Below are positions 1 to 5,395 of a stretch of DNA of 5,609 nucleotides, one piece after another. Under the pieces are notes generated by a model. That model saw only the letters and a list, made by a program, of their open reading frames with translations, searched no databases and had not been told where the DNA came from. The position numbers were made by a program, and so were the translations under genes. The number at the start of each line of letters is the position of its first letter. The stretch's first letter is position 1. Location of the stretch: assembly GCA_012514835.1 (NCBI GenBank), contig JAAYZM010000161.1, positions 1 through 5,609 of the forward strand, given 5' to 3'. Source of the stretch: Actinomycetales bacterium (GTDB lineage Bacteria > Actinomycetota > Actinomycetes > Actinomycetales > Cellulomonadaceae).

Positions 1-655
1 CCGCGCCGAGCACGTCGAGCACCACGTCGACGCCCCGAGAGTCCGTCGCGCGCAGCACCGCCGCGGGGACGTCGTCGTCGGCGTACCGAATCGCGACGTC
101 GGCCCCGAGCTCCCTGACCCGCGCGCACCGGGCCTCGTCGCGCGCGGTAGCGATCACGCGCGCCCCGAGCGCCGCGGCGAGCTGGACGGCGAACGAGCCC
201 ACGCCGCCCGAGCCGCCGTGCACCAGCACCGTCTCGCCCGGCGCGAGCCGCGCCACGTCCACGAGGTTGGACCACGCCGTGGCTGCGGCCTCGGGCAGGG
301 CGGCCGCGTCACGCAAGGAGACGCCGTCGGGCACGGGGAGCGCGAGCGACTCGTGGACCGTGACGCGCTCGGCGTACCCGCCCCCGAGCAGCAGGGCGCA
401 CACGGCGTCGCCCGGGCGGTAGCGCGAGGCACCGGGTCCGACGGCGAGCACGCGCCCGGACGCCTCGAGGCCCGGCCACTCGGGAGCGCCCTCGGGCGCG
501 GGATACCGGCCCTCGCGCTGGAGGATGTCGCCCCGGTTGACGCCCGCCGCGGCCACCTCGAGGAGCAGCTCGCCGGGCCCCGGCACCGGCGAGGGCGCCT
601 CGGTCCAGCCCAGGACCTCCGACCCGCCGGGTGAAGAAATCGACACAACCCGCAT
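1..655 (-). CDS. NAD(P)H:quinone oxidoreductase, zinc-free MDR family (partial, C-terminus outside window)
   Basis: Reading the minus strand from ATG at 655-653 gives an uninterrupted frame of 218 codons to the window edge. The N-terminus MRVVSISSPGGSEVL, the GroES-like segment AAGVNRGDILQREGRYP (residues 36-52), and GLEASGRVLAVG (62-73) are typical of PIG3/Qor-type quinone oxidoreductases. VLVHGGSGGVGSFAVQLA (143-160) is the glycine-rich nucleotide-binding turn of the Rossmann fold. The catalytic-zinc cysteine context of alcohol dehydrogenases (CGVCGTD-like) is replaced by GVNRGD, so the enzyme should be zinc-free and use NAD(P)H to reduce quinones or enones in the cytosol; the exact substrate cannot be read. 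Family members are about 320-330 residues, so roughly the last third is missing. The ATG lacks a clear Shine-Dalgarno sequence and may be leaderless. It is divergent from the kinase operon, with no evident functional tie. Confidence 0.9.
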   Translation of the reverse strand, partial: MRVVSISSPGGSEVLGWTEAPSPVPGPGELLLEVAAAGVNRGDILQREGRYPAPEGAPEWPGLEASGRVLAVGPGASRYRPGDAVCALLLGGGYAERVTVHESLALPVPDGVSLRDAAALPEAAATAWSNLVDVARLAPGETVLVHGGSGGVGSFAVQLAAALGARVIATARDEARCARVRELGADVAIRYADDDVPAAVLRATDSRGVDVVLDVLGA

Positions 656-662
656 GGGCCCG

Positions 663-668
663 AGCCTA
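663..668 (-). promoter_or_regulatory. Candidate -10 element (TAGGCT) for a leaderless quinone reductase transcript
   Basis: On the minus strand TAGGCT lies 7 bases before the A of the ATG at 655. It fits the actinobacterial TANNNT -10 pattern at the spacing at which transcription would begin at or next to the start codon. This agrees with the absence of a Shine-Dalgarno sequence upstream of that ATG. No convincing -35 hexamer is visible 16-18 bases further upstream, so the call rests on the -10 pattern and spacing alone. Confidence 0.3.
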
Positions 669-744
669 TGACGTCCGACTTCGTCCCGAATGGGGGGTGA
701 GTTATCGGCGCAGACGTGACAAACTCTCCGCCGGGGCTAATGAC

Positions 745-762
745 TCGGCCACGGGGGGCCGA
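745..762 (+). repeat. Small hairpin TCGGCC-N6-GGCCGA
   Basis: A 6-bp perfect stem (745-750 with 757-762) encloses a G-rich 6-base loop (ACGGGG). No U-tract follows, so it is not an intrinsic terminator. It could be a protein-binding dyad or a leader structure. It is short enough to be chance in DNA of this composition. Confidence 0.25.
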
Positions 763-780
763 TGATGCTTGAACGGCAGT

Positions 781-799
781 GGTCCGCGCCTCGCGGACC
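781..799 (+). repeat. Perfect 8-bp hairpin in kinase leader (GGTCCGCG-CCT-CGCGGACC)
   Basis: Bases 781-788 and 792-799 are exact reverse complements around a 3-base loop, with one further G-U wobble possible at 780/800. The stem is GC-rich and should be stable in RNA. It is followed by GATAAC, with no T-run, so termination is unlikely. It sits 55 bases upstream of the kinase start and overlaps the right arm of the 701/805 inverted repeat by two bases. It may stabilise or regulate the leader, or act at DNA level as an operator. Confidence 0.45.
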
Positions 800-841
800 G
801 ATAACAGCCGAGACCGTGGGCGAGTGGGCCCGGGGTCGAGT

Positions 842-849
842 GGGAGAGG
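842..849 (+). promoter_or_regulatory. Ribosome binding site GGGAGAGG of the kinase gene
   Basis: This purine-rich sequence ends 5 bases before ATG 855 and decides the start. The in-frame ATG at 762 has only a G-run in front of it. The in-frame GTG at 849 lies inside this site and is too close to it. Starting at 855 also places a short basic N-terminus (MLRRLSVRGK) directly before the first transmembrane helix, as expected for this family. Confidence 0.7.
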
Positions 850-854
850 TGACC

Positions 855-3800
855 ATGCTGCGCAGGTTGAGCGTCCGAGGAAAGGTCCTCGCGGTACTCG
901 CCGTGCCTATCCTCGTGCTCGTCATCGCCGCGACGTTCATCTCGGCGCAGGCGCTGAACGAGGTCCGGGTCGCGCGTGCCGTGAACGGCGCGCTCGGTTC
1001 CCTGCAGACCATGCGCGTGTTCGCCCAGTCGATCCAGGCGGAGCGCGCCGCGGCGGTCAACCACGTCGCGGAGGTCCAGCTCGCTGCGGACGTCGAGCGT
1101 GGCGACGTCAAGCTGACGGATGAGCAGCGGGCGGCCCAAGGCCCCCGTGCCGAGGAGCGCGCGAAGGTCTTCGAGTCCGCCATGACGGCCACCGACGCCA
1201 CGATGGGCCGCGCAGGCGTCCGCATGGACGAGGTCGACTTCGACGCCCTCGACCCCCTCGTGTACGAGGCCACGCAGCGCGTCGTGGCCGCGACCGAGGG
1301 CATCCGGGTCGCCCGCGAGGCCGTCGAGCGCGGCAACGTCGCCCCGAACGTCATCGCCGCCCAGTACTCGACCGTCATCAACGAAGCGCTCATGCTCACC
1401 GACCGCTTCGCCGCCACGATCGACAACCGGCAGCTCGGTGTCTACCTCTCCGCTTACTCCCTCGTGGACCTCACGGTCGAGCAGATCACGCACGAGCGGG
1501 ACTTCGGTCACTACGCGCTCGAGGCGGACGGTCGCCTCGAGTCCGCGAACGCCCACCTGCGTGGTCTCTTCCCGGACACGAACGCGATCCACGCCCGTGC
1601 CCGCGCCGCGGTCGACGCGCTCGCTCGCACAGACCTCACGATGCCGGACCTCGGTGTCTCGTTCGACGGGTTCGCCAACTGGCAGTCCCAGCGCACCAAC
1701 ATCGTCTCGAGCAACCTCGGCTTCGAGTCGGTGCGCGAGGACCTGTGGCTCGAGAAGGCCACGGCCGAGGCCGAGGCGCTCAACCCCACGCTCACGGACC
1801 TGTGGCGTGTCGCGCAGACCGAGGCGCAAGCGTCGCAGTCCGCCGCCCTCGGCCAGGCGACCCTGACGATCGTCCTCGCCGTCCTCTCGCTCGTGCTGTC
1901 CGTCCTCATCGCGCTCCTCATCTCCCGGACCATCGTGGTCCCGCTGATGCGCCTGACGGAGGCCGCCGGTGAGGTCCGCGACCAGCTGCCGCGACTGGTG
2001 GAGCAGGTCGCCACCCCGGGCGAGGGCCCGGACCTGGCGCTCATGCAGATCCCCGTGCGGTCGAGCGACGAGGTCGGACGCCTCGCCGAAGCGTTCAACG
2101 AGGTCAACCAGAAGACCGTCGAGGTCGCCCAGGAGCAGGCCGCGCTGCGTGGCTCCATCGCCGAGATGTTCGTCAACGTGGCCCGCCGCGACCAGGTCCT
2201 CCTCAACCGCCAGCTGAGCTTCATCGACACCCTCGAGCGCGAGGAAGAGGACCCGAACACCCTGGCGAACCTCTTCCGCCTCGACCACCTCGCCACCCGG
2301 ATGCGTCGTAACGCGGAGTCCCTCCTCGTGCTCGCCGGCATCGACTCGGGTCGCCGCGTGCGTGGCTCGATGACCCTCTCCGACGTGGTCCGTACCGCCT
2401 CCTCCGAGATCGAGCAGTACGACCGCGTGGGCCTCGAGCTGAACGTCGACCCGCACATGCACGGTTTCAACTCGCTGCCCGCGGCCCACCTGCTCGCCGA
2501 GCTGCTCGAGAACGCGACCGTGTTCTCCGAGCCGGGCACCCCCGTCGAGGTCGTCACCTCCGCCGAGATCGAGTTCATCACCGTCACGATCATCGACCGC
2601 GGCCTCGGCATGAGCGAGGAAGACATCGCGGCCGCGAACGCGCGCATCCGTCAGACCACCGCGAGCGAGGTCGTCGGTGCTCAGCGCCTGGGCCTGCACG
2701 TGGTCGGCCGTCTGGCCAACCGCCTCGGCACCAAGGTCGTCTTCGCGAAGGCGGACGACGAGGGCGGCACCCAGGTGCGCGTCCGCTTCCCCCGTGCGCT
2801 CTTCGTCGACGACGCCCAGGAAGCCCAGCCCGGTAGCGGTGGCCGCCTGCTCAGCGCCGACGAGATCGCGCAGCAGCAGGCTCCGGTCGCCGTGCCCGTC
2901 GACCTCGAGGCCCTGACCGACGGCGAGACCGGGCTCGGCCTGCCGCGTCGTCGTGCCGTGGACGGCCCCGAGACCGGGACCGTGCCCGTCCAGGCCCCTG
3001 CCGCGAGCGCGCCCGCCCCCGAGGCTCCGACCACGTCGAGCGGCCTGCCCGCCCGCCGCAACATCGTGCTCCCCGAGCGCGTCACCCCGAACCTCACCCC
3101 TGAGGTCGCCGCCTCCGCCGCGGCCGGGTGGTCGCCCGCCGTCGCGGCTCCCGCCGCGAGCGGCCTGCCCTCGCGCGCCGTCGGCGCCACGGCCGCAGCA
3201 GCGCCGTCCGGCGACGGCCCCGTCGCGCCCCCGCGTCCCGCTGCGGCGACCCTCGACCCGAGCCAGCGGTCCGGCATGTTCGCCGGGTTCCGCCGTGGCG
3301 CGGAGTCTGCGCAGGCCGAGGAGCCTCAGGCCCAGGAGCCGCAGCTCGACGAGGCCCAGGTCCAGGAGCAGCCGGTCTCTGCCGAGCCCGCCCCCATGGT
3401 GGTGCCCGGACTGGTTCCCGACGAGGGCTTCGAGCCCGCGGCCGAGGCGCCGTCCGCACCGTCCGCCCCGGTGGTCGAGGACGCCCCCGCGTGGGCCGCC
3501 GAGGCTGCCGAGGCGCCCGTCTACGAGCCGCCGAGCACCGACTGGTCCACCTCGGGCCTGTCCGCCCCCAGCCAGGCCTCTCCCGAGGCTCCGGCTGCGT
3601 GGGAGCAGCCTGCTCCCGAGGCGCCCGCCGTGTGGGAGGCGCCCGCTCCCGAGGCACCTGCCCCTTGGCAGCAGCCCGCTCCTGAGGCACCCGTCGTGCC
3701 CGTCGCGTGGGAGGCTCCTGCTCCCGAGGCACCTGCCGCGTGGGAGCAGCCCGTACCTGAGGCACCCGTCGCGCCCGTCGCGTGGGAGCAGCCCGCCCCC

Positions 3801-5339
3801 GAGGCACCCGTCGCGCCCGTCGCGTGGGAGCAGCCCGCACCCGAGGCGCCCGTCGCTCCCGCCGCTCCCGCGGTCCCGAGCTGGGGTCCCTCGGACGCCG
3901 CGTGGTCGCCCGCTCAGCCGGAGCCCGTCGCCGAGCAGACGTACTCGGCCCCGAGCCCCTACGCGGAGCCCGAGGTCGCCCCCGCCGCGACCCAGTACCC
4001 CGCGTTCTCGCCCGACGCCGGGTACGCGGCCCCGGAGGCGCCCGCCTGGAGCGCCGAGCCCCAGCCGGTCCCCGTGCTCGAGCCGGAGCCCGCACCCCAG
4101 ACGCCCGTGGTCCCGGCCGCGGCCGTGTGGAGCCCCACCGACACGAGCAGCCCGTCCCCGATGGCTCCGGTCACCGCGGACAGCCCCGCAGCTCCGTCGT
4201 GGCTCTCCGCCTCGTCGCCCGCGCAGCCGCCCCAGCCTGCCCAGCCCGTGGCCCAGGCCCAGGCCCCGGCCGCTCCGCTGGCTCCAGCGCCCGTCGCCCC
4301 GGCTCCCGCGGCAGCAGCTCCCGCGCTGCCCGCTTTCGCGGACGTCGTGGGCCAGGCGCCCGAGTCGCCGTCGCGCCGCACGCGTCGGTCCGACTCCTCG
4401 AAGCCGTCCCGCGCGGACCGTCGTGCGGCGCGCAAGGCCGAGGCCAAGGAGCGCGCCGAGCAGAAGGCGCTCGCCAAGGCGGAAGCTCGCGCGGCCAAGA
4501 AGGGCAAGGGTGCCGCGGCGTCGGCCTCGAGCCCGGCCAGCGCCCCGGCGCCCTCGGCCCCGACCCCGGGCTTCCTCGGACAGCCCGCGTCGATCGCCGC
4601 GCTGCGCGCAAGCACCGACCCGGTGTCCGCGCCGTCGGCCCCCGCCCCCGTGTCCGCGGCGTGGTCCGCTCCTGCGACGCCCGAGCCCGCTCCCGCCCCG
4701 GCAGCACCTCAGGCCACCTCGTGGTCCGCGCCCGCCGCGGCGCAGCCCGCGCAGGCGGAGTCCTTCGCCCCCGAGTTCCACCCGCGCACCCCGGCCTCGC
4801 CCGCCACTCCGGCGGCGCCTCCGGCTCCCGCGGCCCCGTCCGCCCCTCTGGCCGCCGCGCCCACGGCAGGGACGGCGTTCACGCCCGCCCCGGCGGCGGC
4901 GTGGAGCCCGAGCGGTGGCACGGCGGACGGGTCGCCCCGACAGTTCGGGGTGCTCGACGACGAGGTCGCGGCGATGCTCGCGCTCCGCTCCGACATCCAG
5001 GAGCAGGCGCTCTCCGAGCTGTCCCAGCTCTCGGCGTACCGCCCGCAGGTCGTCAAGCCCGCGGCCTCGCTGTCCAAGCGGACGCCGTCGGCCATCCCCT
5101 CCGCACCGGAGATGGCCGAGTCCACGAGCGGGCAGCCTCACGAGCGCGACCCCGAGCAGCTCCGCTCGCGGCTGTCGAGCTTCCAGAGCGGCACCTCGCG
5201 TGGCCGCCGTGCGCAGGGCGCACCCACCGATTCCGTAGCGTCGACCGACGGTGCGGTGCCCATGGCGAATGGCTCTGCGGAGCACGCCGTCCCCGGGGCA
5301 AGCTCGTCCGAGTCGACACAGGAGGCCCAGACGTGGTGA
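855..5339 (+). CDS. Conservon-type (CvnA-like) sensor histidine kinase with NIT domain and giant Pro/Ala-rich tail
   Basis: The product is a 1494-residue membrane protein. Visible order: basic start; TM1 about 10-31; extracytoplasmic helical domain about 32-335, with two bundle halves of nitrate/nitrite-sensing (NIT) type marked by QAERAAA (62-68) and LTVEQITHERDFG (205-217); TM2 about 336-357; HAMP from 358 to about 435 with DEVGRLAEAFN (from 405). A DHp-like helix carries LFRLDHLATRMRRNAE, with candidate phospho-acceptor His478. The HATPase domain has an N-box LLENA (Asn553), a G1 box DRGLGM (Asp581, DxGxG kept) and a G2-like GLHVVGRLANRLG (613-625). Folded sequence ends near 650. The remaining 840 or so residues are low-complexity Pro/Ala/Glu, with GLPxR motifs, tandem PEAP..W repeats, a basic helix and a C-terminal motif LRSRLSSFQSGTSRGRR. 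In Streptomyces conservons this protein partners Roadblock, DUF742 and GTPase proteins. Ligand and actual kinase activity are unknown, and no response regulator lies in the window. Confidence 0.9.
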   Translation: MLRRLSVRGKVLAVLAVPILVLVIAATFISAQALNEVRVARAVNGALGSLQTMRVFAQSIQAERAAAVNHVAEVQLAADVERGDVKLTDEQRAAQGPRAEERAKVFESAMTATDATMGRAGVRMDEVDFDALDPLVYEATQRVVAATEGIRVAREAVERGNVAPNVIAAQYSTVINEALMLTDRFAATIDNRQLGVYLSAYSLVDLTVEQITHERDFGHYALEADGRLESANAHLRGLFPDTNAIHARARAAVDALARTDLTMPDLGVSFDGFANWQSQRTNIVSSNLGFESVREDLWLEKATAEAEALNPTLTDLWRVAQTEAQASQSAALGQATLTIVLAVLSLVLSVLIALLISRTIVVPLMRLTEAAGEVRDQLPRLVEQVATPGEGPDLALMQIPVRSSDEVGRLAEAFNEVNQKTVEVAQEQAALRGSIAEMFVNVARRDQVLLNRQLSFIDTLEREEEDPNTLANLFRLDHLATRMRRNAESLLVLAGIDSGRRVRGSMTLSDVVRTASSEIEQYDRVGLELNVDPHMHGFNSLPAAHLLAELLENATVFSEPGTPVEVVTSAEIEFITVTIIDRGLGMSEEDIAAANARIRQTTASEVVGAQRLGLHVVGRLANRLGTKVVFAKADDEGGTQVRVRFPRALFVDDAQEAQPGSGGRLLSADEIAQQQAPVAVPVDLEALTDGETGLGLPRRRAVDGPETGTVPVQAPAASAPAPEAPTTSSGLPARRNIVLPERVTPNLTPEVAASAAAGWSPAVAAPAASGLPSRAVGATAAAAPSGDGPVAPPRPAAATLDPSQRSGMFAGFRRGAESAQAEEPQAQEPQLDEAQVQEQPVSAEPAPMVVPGLVPDEGFEPAAEAPSAPSAPVVEDAPAWAAEAAEAPVYEPPSTDWSTSGLSAPSQASPEAPAAWEQPAPEAPAVWEAPAPEAPAPWQQPAPEAPVVPVAWEAPAPEAPAAWEQPVPEAPVAPVAWEQPAPEAPVAPVAWEQPAPEAPVAPAAPAVPSWGPSDAAWSPAQPEPVAEQTYSAPSPYAEPEVAPAATQYPAFSPDAGYAAPEAPAWSAEPQPVPVLEPEPAPQTPVVPAAAVWSPTDTSSPSPMAPVTADSPAAPSWLSASSPAQPPQPAQPVAQAQAPAAPLAPAPVAPAPAAAAPALPAFADVVGQAPESPSRRTRRSDSSKPSRADRRAARKAEAKERAEQKALAKAEARAAKKGKGAAASASSPASAPAPSAPTPGFLGQPASIAALRASTDPVSAPSAPAPVSAAWSAPATPEPAPAPAAPQATSWSAPAAAQPAQAESFAPEFHPRTPASPATPAAPPAPAAPSAPLAAAPTAGTAFTPAPAAAWSPSGGTADGSPRQFGVLDDEVAAMLALRSDIQEQALSELSQLSAYRPQVVKPAASLSKRTPSAIPSAPEMAESTSGQPHERDPEQLRSRLSSFQSGTSRGRRAQGAPTDSVASTDGAVPMANGSAEHAVPGASSSESTQEAQTW
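2937..3182 (+). repeat. Three GLPxR motifs at the start of the kinase tail
   Basis: GLPRRRA (residues 695-701, 2937-2957), GLPARRN (730-736, 3042-3062) and GLPSRAV (770-776, 3162-3182) recur at 35- and 40-residue spacing. The second and third share an identical 14-base DNA context (CGAGCGGCCTGCCC at 3037 and 3157, exactly 120 bases apart). From memory, similar LPRR/LPQR motifs occur in tails of actinobacterial conservon kinases. A repeated short motif in an otherwise disordered tail suggests docking sites, by inference. Confidence 0.6.
3582..3884 (+). repeat. Tandem Trp-containing repeats in kinase tail, consensus PEAPxAWEQPA / PEAPVAPVAWEQPA
   Basis: Eight in-frame units run through residues 910-1010. 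Unit starts are 3582, 3615, 3648, 3681, 3723, 3756, 3798 and 3840, with lengths 33, 33, 33, 42, 33, 42, 42 and 45 bases. The longer units carry an extra three residues before AWE. Units at 3756 and 3798 are almost identical at DNA level, indicating recent duplication by slippage or unequal recombination. Each of the first seven units has one Trp at a fixed place (residues 916, 927, 938, 952, 963, 977 and 991); the last unit is degenerate and ends in PSW (1010). The segment should be extended and disordered in the cytoplasm. Confidence 0.9.
4365..4511 (+). other. Lys/Arg/Ala/Glu-rich helical segment within the kinase tail
   Basis: Residues 1171-1219 begin SPSRRTRRSDSSKPSR and continue into ADRRAARKAEAKERAEQKAL and further Ala/Lys/Glu residues ending AAKKGKG. 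This is the only strongly charged, Pro-free stretch of the tail and should form a long basic single helix or coiled coil between two disordered Pro/Ala blocks. It could bind acidic lipid head groups, nucleic acid or a protein partner; none is shown by the sequence. Confidence 0.6.
4941..5210 (+). other. Non-repetitive C-terminal helices of the kinase tail
   Basis: After more than 400 codons of mainly low-complexity sequence, normal composition returns in two places. Residues 1363-1399 begin QFGVLDDEVAAMLALRSDIQ and look like one or two amphipathic helices. Residues 1436-1452 read LRSRLSSFQSGTSRGRR. Similar RL..FQ.G...GR endings are, from memory, common in actinobacterial conservon kinases. 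Retention of structured sequence at the far end suggests a specific interaction, plausibly with the Roadblock or GTPase partner encoded downstream (inference). Confidence 0.5.
5321..5325 (+). promoter_or_regulatory. GGAGG ribosome-binding-site-like sequence inside the kinase 3' end
   Basis: GGAGG lies within the last codons of the kinase gene, 7 bases before GTG 5333 and 10 before GTG 5336. Neither GTG starts the Roadblock gene; both open the 20/19-codon frame ending at 5395. It is positioned like a genuine start signal for that small frame. GGAGG is also simply Gln-Glu-Ala coding sequence here, so chance is possible. Confidence 0.4.
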
Positions 5340-5395
5340 CCCAGGGTTACATCGCAGCCGTTCGTTCCAACGGCCCATCGAAGGAGGAAGCGTGA
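5333..5395 (+). CDS. Candidate micro-ORF (20 codons) coupling the kinase and Roadblock genes
   Basis: GTG 5333 (or in-frame GTG 5336) opens a frame ending at TGA 5393-5395. With the 5336 start the frame shares GTGA (5336-5339) with the kinase stop. At its end it shares GTGA (5392-5395) with the Roadblock start, so both junctions are 4-base stop/start overlaps. A GGAGG at 5321-5325 sits 7 bases before the first GTG. The peptide would begin VVTQGYIAAVR and end SKEEA. It has no recognisable domain, signal or membrane segment. It fills what would otherwise be a 52-base gap in a tightly packed operon and would carry ribosomes onto the Roadblock start. It may be real as a translational coupler, with the peptide itself unimportant, or coincidental. 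Confidence 0.4.
   Translation: MVTQGYIAAVRSNGPSKEEA
5357..5374 (+). repeat. Hairpin GCCGTT-CGTTCC-AACGGC between kinase and Roadblock genes
   Basis: Bases 5357-5362 and 5369-5374 are perfect reverse complements around a 6-base loop. The stem ends 6 bases before the AAGGAGG of the Roadblock gene and lies wholly inside the candidate micro-ORF. No T-run follows, so it is not an intrinsic terminator. It could influence access to the downstream ribosome site or be a processing or stability element. The 6-bp stem is modest. Confidence 0.45.
5381..5387 (+). promoter_or_regulatory. Ribosome binding site AAGGAGG of the Roadblock gene
   Basis: A near-perfect anti-Shine-Dalgarno match ends 4 bases before GTG 5392 and fixes that start. 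The frame upstream of 5392 has no other start codon back past the kinase stop. The same bases encode the Lys-Glu-Glu near the end of the candidate micro-ORF. Confidence 0.8.

Larger units (their letters stand above)
701..805. repeat. Spaced inverted repeat GTTATCGG (701-708) / CCGATAAC (798-805)
   Basis: The two 8-base arms are exact reverse complements, separated by 89 bases. One lies near the start of the divergent region and one about 50 bases before the kinase start. A third related half-site, GCCGATGAT, lies at 758-766 in the same orientation as the right arm. Two or three copies of one motif in a divergent promoter region could be operator half-sites for a looping or cooperative regulator. 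That is inference; an 8-base match in 200 bases of GC-rich DNA can also be chance. Confidence 0.35.
656..854. other. Divergent intergenic region between quinone reductase and kinase operon
   Basis: These 199 bases separate two divergent start codons (655 on minus, 855 on plus) and must hold the promoters and any operators of both units. A plus-strand frame is open from ATG 762. Its 31 extra codons encode no hydrophobic or recognisable sequence and lack a good ribosome site, so I treat 762-854 as untranslated leader. The region contains two hairpins and a spaced inverted repeat, listed separately. No clear plus-strand -10 of TANNNT form was found. Confidence 0.7.

Noticed and set aside
154..648. 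Minus-strand 164-codon and plus-strand 138-codon frames in the quinone reductase region
   Set aside because: Both are shadow frames rich in Arg/Pro/Ser. The third frame from ATG 655 gives a clear quinone oxidoreductase sequence to the window edge.
716..743. Possible plus-strand promoter GTGACA-N16-TAATGA
   Set aside because: The -35-like hexamer is fair, but TAATGA is a poor -10 and lacks the final T of TANNNT. There is not enough to place the conservon promoter.
762..854. Upstream in-frame ATG adding 31 residues to the kinase
   Set aside because: The added residues are not hydrophobic or family-like and the ATG has no proper ribosome site. ATG 855 has GGGAGAGG at good spacing and a basic N-terminus directly before TM1.
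3582..3884. CRISPR-like or intergenic direct repeat array
   Set aside because: The repeats stay in the kinase reading frame, are multiples of three, have no spacers and are coding PEAP..W units.
2953..5238. A long plus-strand frame of Pro/Arg/Ser-rich protein overlapping the kinase tail
   Set aside because: Out-of-frame reading of the same Pro/Ala repeats. No ribosome site or domain is seen, and the kinase frame continues uninterrupted to its conserved C-terminal motif.
5340..5391. Intrinsic terminator between kinase and Roadblock genes
   Set aside because: The hairpin at 5357-5374 has no following T-run and sits directly before a strong ribosome site in a conserved operon pair.
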